A stretch of DNA of 33,348 nt from Mesostigma viride (GCA_009746045.1 RPFO01001413.1:1-33348); one strand, 5' to 3'. Positions 22,201-29,516 are shown, counted from the first letter of the stretch. Numbers and translations: made by a program. Notes: generated by a model not told the origin, from the letters alone.

Positions 22201-22331
22201 CAAGGACAAGGACAAGGACAAGGACAAGGACAAGGACAAGGACAAGGACAAGGACAAGGACAAGGACAAGGACAAGGACAAGGACAAGGACAAGGACAAG
22301 GACAAGGACAAGGACAAGGACAAGGACAAGG
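16236..22331. repeat. 6.1-kb hexanucleotide satellite (GGACAA)n
   Basis: About a thousand copies of GGACAA (minus strand TTGTCC). Interruptions are confined mostly to the left part: GGCTGG or GTGCTGG inserts near 16418-16500 and 16667-16699, GAGGAC variants near 17140-17190, GCAC near 17251, a 3-nt change near 17684 and a 1-nt loss near 17734. From 17735 to 21417 the array is perfect. One extra G near 21418 shifts phase, and it is then perfect to the end. The hexamer has no stop codon in any of the six frames, so the 2000-codon open frames here are not genes. The right end resumes with GGCGCAAGAAAATCACA, the tail of a palindrome unit, so the satellite sits inside that array. Confidence 0.97.
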
Positions 22332-22370
22332 ATGGCGCAAGAAAATCACATCCTTGTGCGTAACACCTAC

Positions 22371-22670
22371 CCGGACAGCTGGCAGTGTGTGGTGGGTTGC
22401 TTTTCCAGTTGCTGCCGTCGCGGCATCGGAACCCGATGACCCAGAAGCCGCCGATTTCCTCCGCTCCTTCGCCGCCTTTGCTGCATGAGCGCCGCGCGCC
22501 TCTTGCCCCGACGATGGTGCGGGGGGAGGGGGCATTTGCTGTGCTGCCGCTGCAGCTTCCGACGGCGCGGAAGGGCCGGCGGCGGGAGGGGGCAACACCG
22601 GTGGCGGCGGAGAGCCCGGCGGCGGGGGCGCCGGCGGAGGGGAACGCGGGTGGTTGTGCGTACAAGCACG
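22371..22670 (-). CDS. Candidate Pro/Ala-rich exon, 100 codons
   Basis: It is bounded by the acceptor CTGCGTGTCACAG (AG at 22672-22671) and the donor GTAGGTGTTAC (first base 22370), both good matches. In phase 0 it encodes a Pro-rich segment (PPPAPPPPGSPPPPVLPPP), then Ala/Gln-rich and Ala/Lys/Ser-rich stretches with KAAKERRKSAASG, typical of a disordered linker. It could be an upstream exon of the large gene at 15.6-10.4 kb, which would place the satellite in an intron. However, its phase does not fit the acceptor at 15569 directly, so a further exon or another gene is possible. Confidence 0.4.
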
Positions 22671-22756
22671 CTGTGACACGCAGACGACAAAGAAGAAATC
22701 CGCCGAATATGTTAGCAAGCGGTGCGGTGCAGCACACACACCTGACAAAGCTAATA

Positions 22757-23174
22757 GGTCAACCCTTAAAACCGTGTCCAACTGCCCGCTATAAAAACCG
22801 GGCAATGGTCACTTTCCATGATAATGTCCACAAACCAACCTAATAGTTAGTTATGGTCCATTATAGGACACAAGCACACACATATATTCACCACCTTGGG
22901 GGTCATGTCATTGGTCATATTGCAATGTCCTATGGGTGCCAAATATAGCACCCCCTGACAGAAAGGAAGCTAGTAAAGGGCTCATGAACACCAAGGTTGC
23001 ATGTGGAGGAGCAGGGACCCAGCTGCAAGCTCTAACAATAAATGCCCACTACAAATAGCGGACAGTTTGGTTTGTGACACCTGCTAGCATTACAAAGCTC
23101 AATTCTCATCCCGTAGCAACAAAAATGTAATGTCCGCTGTAAATATCACTCAAAACGGCTAAAGGGTTAAAACG
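22757..23174. mobile_element. Possible small inverted-repeat (MITE-like) element
   Basis: The left end reads AACCCTTAAAACCGTGTCC (from 22761). The reverse complement of the right end reads AACCCTTTAGCCGTTTTG (from about 23170). The two ends share about a dozen positions in a TIR-like arrangement. Inside, CACAAACCAA near 22829 recurs inverted near 23070. There is no coding capacity. The ends are imperfect and no target duplication is obvious, so this is tentative. Confidence 0.3.
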
Positions 23175-23216
23175 AAGTTGTAGTTGTTTTGCGGCATCAA
23201 GTTTCAAAGTACGTAC

Positions 23217-23315
23217 TGGGATACCCTTCGCCAGCCTGCTTGGCATCCAGGATAAGATCTTGGAACCAGTAAGGGGGCTTCGCTTGCTGCGGCAGATGGT
23301 GCAATCCATTGTGAT
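23217..23315 (-). CDS. Candidate 99-nt internal exon
   Basis: It lies between the acceptor GTATGTTTTGCGCGCAG (AG at 23317-23316) and the donor GTACGTACTTTG (first base 23216). In the frame with two leading bases it encodes about 32 residues, including HHLPQQAKPPYWFQDLILDA and then KQAGEGYP. This is ordinary protein composition, whereas the other frames are less plausible. The length is a multiple of three. It probably belongs to the same transcript as the candidate exon at 22670-22371, but the joining phase cannot be settled here. Confidence 0.35.
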
Positions 23316-23389
23316 CTGCGCGCAAAACATACACAAACAACCAAACCCTCATAGGTTGAGCAATCCACAAAATCATGCCATTACTGTAA

Positions 23390-23735
23390 CAACATGGGCA
23401 AAGCATACACAAACGAACAACCATCATAGATTGAGCTAACAATCCAGAAAATCATGCCATTACTGTAACAACATGGGCAAAGCATACACAAACGAACAAC
23501 CATCATAGATTGAGCTAGCAATCCACAACATTATGCCATTACTGTAACAACATGGGCAAAGCATACACAAACGAACAACCATCATAGATTGAGCTAGCAA
23601 TCCACAACATCATGCCATTACTGTAACAACATGGGCAAAGCATACACAAACGAACAACCATCATAGATAGAGCAATCCACAACATCATGCCATTAATGTA
23701 ATAACATGGGCAAAACATACACAAACAAATAGCCA
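23390..23735. repeat. 78-bp minisatellite, about 4.5 copies
   Basis: Units begin near 23391, 23469, 23548, 23627 and 23702 with AACATGGGCAAAGCATACAC, followed by AAACGAACAACCATCATAGA and a segment ending CATGCCATTACTGT. The last unit is shorter and more diverged. The array lies immediately upstream (minus strand) of the candidate exon at 23315-23217, and each unit contains the same T-rich minus-strand segment that precedes that exon's acceptor. Confidence 0.9.
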
Positions 23736-23810
23736 TGATAGGGCATTAAGAGAATAGCCATGATTGGGGCAATAAGAGAATTTTTTTGTTCAATTCAATG
23801 ATCACAATTT

Positions 23811-24327
23811 ATGCACACAGTCGATGCATTCATAAATGAGGCAGGTTCTTCCGAAAATTGGCTCCGTCGTAGAGTGTCAACGGCCAACTTGCAAACACGC
23901 ACGTTACATGATATACATCCTAGTCATTATGGTCCTATACAAACGCCAGAAGGGCCGAATACCGGTTTAATTGGATCTTTAGCTACGCATAGTAAAGTAA
24001 ATGAATATGTTTTCTTGTCCTTTTTATACATTACAAAAAAATCAAGTAATTAAAAGTGAAATACCTATTTTTATACCTCCACATCAACAAGATCAATTTA
24101 AATTCGCCCCAGAATATTTATTACTTTCTTGTTACTCTAGTGTTGAAAATAATTATGTTCATGTGCGATATAAACCAGAATTTAGTAGTAAAGCAGAAGA
24201 AGTCGATTATTTGGGGATTTCTCCAACGCAAGCTTCAATAGCTACTTCATTTATTCCCTTGGTGGAACATGATGATGCAATCCGAGCATTAATGGGTTGT
24301 AATATGCAAAGACAAGCAGTTCCATGA
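23811..24327 (+). pseudogene. rpoB: Nuclear insert of plastid rpoB (fragment)
   Basis: The plus strand encodes an internal part of the plastid RNA polymerase beta subunit. HPSHYG, then [16 protein letters not shown], then a segment ending [20 protein letters not shown] and RQAVP are diagnostic of RpoB. It is broken. The usual Arg-x-Cys between SHYG and the PIxTPEG motif is absent (in-frame loss of 9 nt). The frame shifts near 24010, where the first frame (from 23811) ends at 24053 and the second (from 24001) carries on. The match stops abruptly at 24327 right after QAVP. Base composition is A/T-rich, unlike the flanks. The conserved reading indicates a fairly recent transfer from the chloroplast, or a fragment of a divergent plastid-type gene. 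Confidence 0.9.
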
Positions 24328-24563
24328 CACCAAGGTTGAGACTTACATGCATGGGACAAGAAAAACCTCGTTGCAAGGGTTGAAACAATAACGAAATTGT
24401 ATGACCACAGACACATAAAATGGAAGGCTTGCTCAGTATTATTATTTACCCATCAATCAATTTTAAAGGCAAGGAAATGTTGAAATACGGAAGACCGTCC
24501 CAAGTTCGCCAGCATTAACAAAAGCATTTCTGTGACAAGAACAGTGGGCGACCATTCCCATTA

Positions 24564-25352
24564 TTATCTTTTCCTCTTTTGTTTCTTCCCCTTCCCGGAC
24601 TCGCATGCATAAGCGACGTCCGCCATCCCCAAACGATGCAAAATTTTGTTGGAGCTCTGCATCTTCTCCAACAGTTCTTGATCCGATTCCTCCTTTGCAC
24701 GACGCGCTTCCTCTGCCTTCGCCTTTGCGGCCTCCACATCTGCATCTATATCCGCCTTCACCACCATCCTGATCAAACGGTCCCGCTCCTCAGGCCTCGG
24801 GAGCGTCGGCAGTCCCACCGGCTCTGCGGCAAGAAGAGCCTCCAAAATATCCTTGTGCAGTCTTTGTGCTTCCACAAATCCACTATTCGTCATCAAGGTG
24901 TACGCGCATTCACGCGCCACACCCTGCAAGGAATCCCCCATGGTAACGTTAAGCCCATGAGCAAACCCGTACGCGCTGTCCCCCTCTGCAAAAATCTCGA
25001 GTCCCTGCCTGTCGAGGCGCACCAGCTCAACTTTCCGTTCCCCAGTGTGCGTTGCCGTGAAGTGGAGGACCGAGCGTGTCATTCCGGTCTTCCCCATCAA
25101 CATCTGCAAACTTGCTACGTATGCGATCCCACGAGCGCACACGTCCTCCAACTTCTCGGCAAAAGGTAGATGTGTCTTGCAATACACATCCAATCCCTCC
25201 AGTGGTCTATCACATCTAAGAAATCCACACCCCCCGTATGGATCCTTGGCATTTTGGTACTCGAGGTCGTGCGCTTGCAGGAACTTGTAATGTTCCGCGC
25301 ACAGTCCCTCGACCCTTACGGGCTCCGTACAGATTTTGCATTTCGTTGCCAT
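24564..25352 (-). CDS. Tandem C-x4-C type zinc-finger protein, 262 residues
   Basis: I start at the Met of MATKCKIC because the neighbour at 27540 starts in the same way (MAVKC); an in-frame Met 17 codons upstream (25403) is the alternative. Near the N-terminus are two finger-like modules: C-x2-C-x9-C-x2-H (CKIC...GLCAEH) and, about 22 residues on, C-x4-C-x10-C-x2-H (GGCGFLRC...YCKTH). The spacing matches the plant WRKY19-like zinc finger. The middle is globular. The C-terminal third is a long Ala/Glu/Lys coiled-coil-like helix ending in a Lys/Arg tail (GKGKKQKRKR) that could be a nuclear signal. The ATG is directly preceded by GCGCAG. It is the last gene of the minus-strand series, 223 nt after the previous one. 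Molecular function unknown. Confidence 0.75.
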   Translation of the reverse strand: MATKCKICTEPVRVEGLCAEHYKFLQAHDLEYQNAKDPYGGCGFLRCDRPLEGLDVYCKTHLPFAEKLEDVCARGIAYVASLQMLMGKTGMTRSVLHFTATHTGERKVELVRLDRQGLEIFAEGDSAYGFAHGLNVTMGDSLQGVARECAYTLMTNSGFVEAQRLHKDILEALLAAEPVGLPTLPRPEERDRLIRMVVKADIDADVEAAKAKAEEARRAKEESDQELLEKMQSSNKILHRLGMADVAYACESGKGKKQKRKR

Positions 25353-25575
25353 CTGCGCAATTGCCATGAGTCCCATACAGCAGCCATTGTATAACAGGGG
25401 CAATAAGGACCGTCAGAACCCCCTCTGGCGTCTTTCTCACACAATTCTCAATCTAGTCTTTTGTGTGCAATAATTGTTGGTTCAAAGGAGGTCCGTTCAA
25501 AGAAGTTTTATGAGACAAAATAAATTAGTTTCAATTACACGCATCAGATTAATCAAATCATATTTTCTCCCTCTC

Positions 25576-26157
25576 TTACTGAGCAATTCTGTCCATCCTG
25601 CCCCTCTTTGCCGGCTTCTCATCAATCTCCTCATCAAAATCACACACACGTCTAATCTGCTGTCTAATCGTCTCTACCAACCCCCCCTTGCGCATCAGGT
25701 CTTTCACCTCCCCCTTCAAGAGCGCTGTCACGAGTCGCGCGCACTCATACGCGGACTCCGTGGCCATGTCCCTTCCCATATCATGCCACACTTTGGCCGT
25801 TGGACAGTCGGGATGGTCTCCCATGTAAGCCCACACATGCCTTGGCGGCTTGTCCTCTCCGCCTATCCCCTCTCCAGGTCGCATCTGTCCCACCTCCTCT
25901 ATCACCCACTCTGCATCACGCAGCATGAATCGAGGCTTCTTGTCAACATAGTACAAGACCAAAACCATGTTGTTGGGCCAAGGCTTCCACTTTTTCGTCA
26001 CGATGTGACGGTCAATCGTCATCAGCCCGCTCTCGATTTCGGCAAACAACGCCCCCCATACGTCAGAATGCTTGGGACAGAACCACTCGCTGTCCGTCGG
26101 CATTCCTTCCCATTGACAATCCGGATGTTCGCATCGAATGGGTCCATCTGTGCACAT
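25576..26157 (-). CDS. Single-finger member of the same zinc-finger group, 193 residues
   Basis: Near the N-terminus it carries C-x4-C-x12-C-x2-H (RCEHPDC...FCPKH), followed after about ten residues by an (E/V)xxxG(L/I) segment that is also found after the second finger of the two-finger relatives at 25352 and 27540. It therefore corresponds to the second module only. The rest is globular with many Trp and Met residues and a basic, Arg-rich end (KPAKRGRMDRIAQ). An in-frame stop lies four codons before the first ATG, which fixes the start unless an intron precedes. A CAACGGCCGTTGG palindrome lies 44 nt upstream of the ATG, another 35 nt further. No AATAAA separates it from the next gene. Confidence 0.7.
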   Translation of the reverse strand: MCTDGPIRCEHPDCQWEGMPTDSEWFCPKHSDVWGALFAEIESGLMTIDRHIVTKKWKPWPNNMVLVLYYVDKKPRFMLRDAEWVIEEVGQMRPGEGIGGEDKPPRHVWAYMGDHPDCPTAKVWHDMGRDMATESAYECARLVTALLKGEVKDLMRKGGLVETIRQQIRRVCDFDEEIDEKPAKRGRMDRIAQ

Positions 26158-26201
26158 CGATATTTTTTACACCACCCGCAAACGCACGCATTCAGCAGGG
26201 T

Positions 26202-26214
26202 CAACGGCCGTTGG
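26202..26214. promoter_or_regulatory. CAACGGCCGTTGG palindrome 44 nt upstream of the ATG at 26157
   Basis: On the minus strand it reads GGCCAACGGCCGTTGACCC, the same GTTGAC form as in the shared leader cassettes. A second palindrome lies at 26237-26249. Position relative to the ATG is like that of five other ORFs in the series. Confidence 0.45.
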
Positions 26215-26303
26215 CCCTGTTAAATTCCACACATCCCAACGGCCGTTGGCCTTAGACGCACAAAACTTGACACCATCAGGCGATTTTTTCCAAATGATTC
26301 TTC

Positions 26304-26309
26304 TTTATT
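26304..26309 (-). terminator. AATAAA poly(A) signal
   Basis: TTTATT on the plus strand gives AATAAA on the minus strand, 33 nt after the stop codon of the 114-residue ORF, in an A/T-rich context. This is a good position for the 3' end of that transcript and marks a boundary between the upstream pair (27540-26342) and the next gene. Confidence 0.5.
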
Positions 26310-26341
26310 AAATAAATTTACATTCATCCTAAAATCACATT

Positions 26342-26686
26342 CTAGTCAACATCCTCCCCATCTTTAGTGGGTTGCATTCGACCCCAATTGTCGTTCATAA
26401 AACTGACCAAAACATGAGCCGGAGTCCCCACATCCTCCTCACGCCTCAATTTACGCAATACACCTTTAGCAATTCCACCATACCCATCAACCTCCGACAT
26501 CATCATGCCCACGCCATCAAGACGTTCAGCGTGCAATTGCCCGTCCTCTTCGAGAACCAGATCGGGCAGGTCTTCCAGTTCGGCCTCCACAATCTCTATC
26601 AGGTTTTCCTTTGTAGTCTCCCCCCCTTCCTTTCCTTCTTTTCCGCACTCCATCCTACACCCTGCCCCTGCACAACCGACGTCCAT
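26342..26686 (-). CDS. Small acidic protein with N-terminal C-x4-C, 114 residues
   Basis: The ORF starts MDVGCAGAGCRMECG, giving C-x4-C-x3-C but no His to complete a finger, so it may be a reduced relative of its neighbours. The remainder is acidic and helical (Glu/Asp/Leu-rich, with EAELEDLPDLVLEEDG) and ends in GEDVD. It lies only 71 nt after the stop of the upstream gene. That gap contains one palindrome, whose near edge is 45 nt from the ATG. An AATAAA follows 33 nt after the stop. No family recognised. Confidence 0.5.
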   Translation of the reverse strand: MDVGCAGAGCRMECGKEGKEGGETTKENLIEIVEAELEDLPDLVLEEDGQLHAERLDGVGMMMSEVDGYGGIAKGVLRKLRREEDVGTPAHVLVSFMNDNWGRMQPTKDGEDVD

Positions 26687-26731
26687 GGCAAGTTAAGAAA
26701 CGGACTCAGCTCACAGGACATTTTGCAAGTC

Positions 26732-26744
26732 CAACGGCCGTTGG
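26732..26744. promoter_or_regulatory. CAACGGCCGTTGG palindrome 45 nt upstream of the ATG at 26686
   Basis: It lies in the 71-nt gap between two minus-strand genes. There is little other room for a promoter in this gap, so either the palindrome is the essential element or the two genes share a transcript. Confidence 0.45.
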
Positions 26745-26757
26745 CGACCAAAAACAC

Positions 26758-27540
26758 CTAGTCGCATGCATTCCTTGCTCTCTCCACCAAAGCAGAGGCC
26801 AGGACGACCCTTTCCACGACCTTTTCAATTTCCTCCCCCTCAGCATCAGCAACAACGGTCATGGCAAATCGGGCTTGGCGCTTAACCCCCGATGCCAGAA
26901 CGGCAGCCATCTCCACACGAGTTTTTGAGACTTCAACAGGTACAGGCAATTCGCCGACCGCAAAAGTAAGCCTTGCGAGGTGCGGGACCCACCAATCACC
27001 TTCCAAAAATCCGCAACCCCATCCAATCATGAAATACAACAACAGGTCTGCGCCCATGGCGCCTGCGATATCCAAGTCGTCATGCGAAACAATCGCATGC
27101 ACGTCATCCTCCGAGCACAGCATCCATGTAAAAACGGCGTCCCCGAAACCTTGGCAGTAGGCATACGAGTCAAAGTCAGGGTGATTCAACATCCATTCCC
27201 GCGACCTGACCGCCATTCTTTCCAGACTTCCAGCACTGTCCACCTCAAAACTCAGGACAAGAGGTCCTTCACCAGCACTGGACTCGCCATGCACAAACAA
27301 CAAGCCTCCTTTGATCACCTCTTGCATCTCCCCTGACAACTTGGCGTGTCCATCACAAAAAGGCATGCAATCCGTCCCGAATGGAAGCTGGCAATCCCGG
27401 GCGATACACCCCCCCTTTTTTGCAAACAAATCCTTCACCCTCCCTGCCATTCCCGTTCGCACGCTGACATGACGCACGCACAAGTCATCCCCTCCTGCTC
27501 TCGCTTCCTGGCACCACGCAACCGTGCATTTGACCGCCAT
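26758..27540 (-). CDS. Tandem C-x4-C type zinc-finger protein, 260 residues
   Basis: Starting at the Met of MAVKC (ten codons inside the longest frame), the N-terminus shows C-x4-C-x10-C-x2-H (KCTVAWC...LCVRH) and then C-x4-C-x11-C-x2-H (GGCIARDC...FCDGH). These are aligned with the two modules of the gene at 25352, including the Gly-Gly before the second finger and the Val/Ile-x-x-Gly-Gly after it. The rest is globular, with aromatic and acidic segments and two hydrophobic stretches (LLLYFMIGWGCGF is the strongest, probably core rather than membrane). It ends NACD. The ATG directly follows GTCGCAG, and the 53-nt leader is nearly identical to that of the two duplicated genes upstream, although the protein is unrelated to theirs. 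Confidence 0.75.
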   Translation of the reverse strand: MAVKCTVAWCQEARAGGDDLCVRHVSVRTGMAGRVKDLFAKKGGCIARDCQLPFGTDCMPFCDGHAKLSGEMQEVIKGGLLFVHGESSAGEGPLVLSFEVDSAGSLERMAVRSREWMLNHPDFDSYAYCQGFGDAVFTWMLCSEDDVHAIVSHDDLDIAGAMGADLLLYFMIGWGCGFLEGDWWVPHLARLTFAVGELPVPVEVSKTRVEMAAVLASGVKRQARFAMTVVADAEGEEIEKVVERVVLASALVERARNACD

Positions 27541-27593
27541 CTGCGACCACCAACACCGTTTGATACACATTTCTCACCGTCAACGGCCGTTGG
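27541..27593 (-). promoter_or_regulatory. Shared leader cassette with palindrome, upstream of the ATG at 27540
   Basis: On the minus strand: CCAACGGCCGTTGACGGTGA, then AAATGTGTATCAAACGGTGT, then TGGTGGTCGCAG and the ATG. The same cassette precedes the ATGs at 28444 and 29336 with a few changes. The palindrome (27581-27593) ends 40 nt before the ATG. It could be a core promoter with 5' UTR, or the 3' end of a 5' UTR intron, since it ends in a splice-acceptor-like CAG. Confidence 0.5.
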
Positions 27594-27722
27594 CTTGAAA
27601 CAACAAGAATGATTTATTACGCGCACGAAAATCACACCATTTTCCAGCCTCCAACGGCCGTTGGCGCACGAAAAATGCACGAAAAAATTTTTATTATGCA
27701 TTTATTGATTACATCCATAGTG

Positions 27723-27730
27723 CCACGTGG
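27723..27730. promoter_or_regulatory. G-box (CCACGTGG)
   Basis: A perfect G-box core CACGTG in the plant-type context GCCACGTGGC lies about 180 nt upstream of the ATG at 27540. The equivalent position upstream of the ATG at 29336 has an identical site, and that upstream of 28444 has CCACGCGG, with one base changed. In plants this motif binds bZIP and bHLH factors. Confidence 0.4.
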
Positions 27731-27839
27731 CGAATCACACCCAACTTTCCAGCTGCCAACGGCCGTTGGCGCAAAGAAAATCAAACCCTAATTTGCAGGT
27801 TCCAACGGCCGTTGGCGCAAGAAAATCACACCCAACACT

Positions 27840-28444
27840 TCAGTCGCAGAATCGATTCGCCTCGGTCACGCACTCGAACTTGTACTCCTGCCCGAGCGCG
27901 AACATCACCTCACGAACCGCCTTCTCAAACTCGTCAACACCGCACTTCCCCACTCATGCACGTATTCGCTCAACCAGACCATGCATTTTCCAGCAGACGC
28001 GAACAGTATGTCAGCCTGTACCCTTCTATGCTTGAAGTACTTGCCGTCCTTCAAGATGACCCATTGGAACGGTCCCTCCTGCCCCACACCCTCAAACCCT
28101 TCTCCCCTATCATATTGCCGCATAGCACCACGAATTGGACTGGGTACTGATGGATCATAGGGCCTTATAGCACCACACCTCAGAAGCACCTCCTCAAATG
28201 CTTCTACGGTCGGCTTTGGGAGTCCCCGACCCTCCATATTGAAAACAAGAACCGCGGCCTTCCCGACATCCTGTCTCAAAAGACACTTTGCACCCTCCTT
28301 GGGCTTGAACGACAGCTCAATGTCCGGCAGAAGCCTGAGCGCGCTCTTAACCACTCCCAGAAGCCTGTCTTCCAAGTCGTCACGCTTTTGTTGCCATTCG
28401 GTAATATCAATCCACTCGCCCCCCTTCGTCCTGTAGAACGTCAT
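27840..28444 (-). CDS. Copy 1 of a tandemly duplicated gene, 3' frame broken
   Basis: It begins MTFYRT at 28444 and is closely similar to the next gene upstream (29336-28719) over most of its length, for example LLGVVKSALRLLPDI and WVILKDGKYFKH. Relative to that copy it has about 10 extra residues near the N-terminus and lacks about 17 in the middle. Near 27940-27953 one base is missing relative to copy 2, so the frame ends early at 27905. The original C-terminal frame stays intact to 27840 and ends in CD like copy 2. Either a recent pseudogenising deletion or a base error. No family recognised. Confidence 0.6.
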
Positions 28445-28498
28445 CTGCACACCACCGACACCGTTTGATATAAATTTGTCACCGTCAACGGCTGTTGG
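28445..28498 (-). promoter_or_regulatory. Shared leader cassette with altered palindrome, upstream of the ATG at 28444
   Basis: This is the same cassette as at 27541-27593. The palindrome (28486-28498) has one change (CAACGGCTGTTGG on the plus strand), a C-to-T type substitution at a CpG, and ends 41 nt before the ATG. The cassette ends GGTGGTGTGCAG before the ATG. Confidence 0.5.
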
Positions 28499-28567
28499 CT
28501 TGAAACAACAAGAATGATTTCCAGCCTCCAACGGCCGTTGGCGCACGAAAAATGCACGAAAAAAATT

Positions 28568-28584
28568 TTTATTATGCATTTATT
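28568..28584 (-). terminator. Paired AATAAA signals
   Basis: Two AATAAA hexamers (28584-28579 and 28573-28568) occur on the minus strand, 135-150 nt after the stop of the gene at 29336-28719 and upstream of the next cassette. Equivalent pairs lie at 27706-27690 and 29500-29484, so each gene of this group has the same 3' arrangement. Confidence 0.4.
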
Positions 28585-28718
28585 CATAACATCCATATTG
28601 CCACGCGGCGAATCACACCCAACTTTCCAGCTGCCAACGGCCGTTGGCGCAAAGAAAATCAAACCCTAATTTGCAGGTTCCAACGGCCGTTGGCGCAAAG
28701 AAAATCACACCCAACACT

Positions 28719-29336
28719 TCAGTCGCATAATCGATTCGCGTCAGTCACGCACTCGAACTTGTACTCCTGCCCCAGCGCGGACATCACCTCACGAACCGCT
28801 TTCTCAAACTCGTCAACACCGTCGGGTCCCCACTCATGCACGTATTCCCTCAACCAGAACATGCAATCTCCAGCAGACACGAACAGCCGGTCGATGATCA
28901 GGTCAGTGTGATGCTTGAAGTACTTGCCGTCCTTCAAGATGACCCATTCGAACCGTCCCACCTCCCCTAAACCCTTAAACCCTTCTCCCCTCTCATATGG
29001 CCGCGTCATCTGTATCCAACTTTCATTACCATCAGCATCGATCGACTGAAAACAAATTGGGCTGGGTATTGATGGATCATAGGGCCTTATAGCACCACAC
29101 CTCACAAGCACCTCCTCAAATGGCTCTACGGTCGGGTTTGGGAGTCCCCGACCCTCGATATTGAAAACAAGAGCCGCGGCCTTCGCGACATCCGGTTTCA
29201 AAAGAGACCTTTCACCCTCCTTGGGCTTAAAATCCAGCTTAATGTCCGGCAGAAGCCTGAGCGCGCTCTTAACCACTCCCAGAAGCCTGTCTTCCAAGTT
29301 GATCCACTCGCCCCCCTCCGTCCTGTAGAACGTCAT
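28719..29336 (-). CDS. Copy 2 of the tandemly duplicated gene, intact, 205 residues
   Basis: The frame is uninterrupted from ATG 29336 (after GGGTTGCAG) to the stop at 28719. It encodes a soluble globular protein with a repeated hydrophobic-charged pattern (GVVKSALRLLPDIKLDFKP, then GAIRPYDPSIPSPI, then FEWVILKDGKYFKH and MFWLREYVHEWG) and a C-terminus ending CD. There are no Cys/His clusters, signal peptide or membrane segment. The intact copy suggests the family is functional. With 28444-27840 it forms a direct tandem duplication with a period of about 890 nt that includes the intergenic cassette. No known family recognised; probably lineage-specific. Confidence 0.7.
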   Translation of the reverse strand: MTFYRTEGGEWINLEDRLLGVVKSALRLLPDIKLDFKPKEGERSLLKPDVAKAAALVFNIEGRGLPNPTVEPFEEVLVRCGAIRPYDPSIPSPICFQSIDADGNESWIQMTRPYERGEGFKGLGEVGRFEWVILKDGKYFKHHTDLIIDRLFVSAGDCMFWLREYVHEWGPDGVDEFEKAVREVMSALGQEYKFECVTDANRLCD

Positions 29337-29390
29337 CTGCAACCCACCGACACCGTTTGATATACATTTCTCACCGTCAACGGCCGTTGG
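29337..29390 (-). promoter_or_regulatory. Shared leader cassette with palindrome, upstream of the ATG at 29336
   Basis: Third copy of the leader. The palindrome (29378-29390) ends 41 nt before the ATG and the cassette ends GGTGGGTTGCAG. The palindrome has the form CCAACGGCCGTTGAC on the minus strand, distinct from the GTTGGCGC type of the intronic arrays. Confidence 0.5.
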
Positions 29391-29516
29391 CTTGAAAAAA
29401 CAACAAGAATTTTAAGATTTATTACGCGCACAAAGCACACACTAGTTTTCAGTCTCCAACGGCCGTTGGCGCACGAAAAATGTTTTATTATGCATTTATT
29501 AATTACATCCATGGTG

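Noticed and set aside
16236-22331. Telomeric repeat
   Set aside because: The hexamer GGACAA is unlike plant, algal or animal telomere repeats (TTTAGGG, TTAGGG, TTTTAGGG), and single-copy sequence lies on both sides.
16153-22805. Open frames of 2000-2200 codons on both strands
   Set aside because: They are produced by a hexamer that lacks stop codons in every frame. The dipeptide repeats (Asp-Lys, Gly-Gln, Arg-Thr, Leu-Ser, Leu-Val, Cys-Pro) carry no protein signal beyond the repeat.
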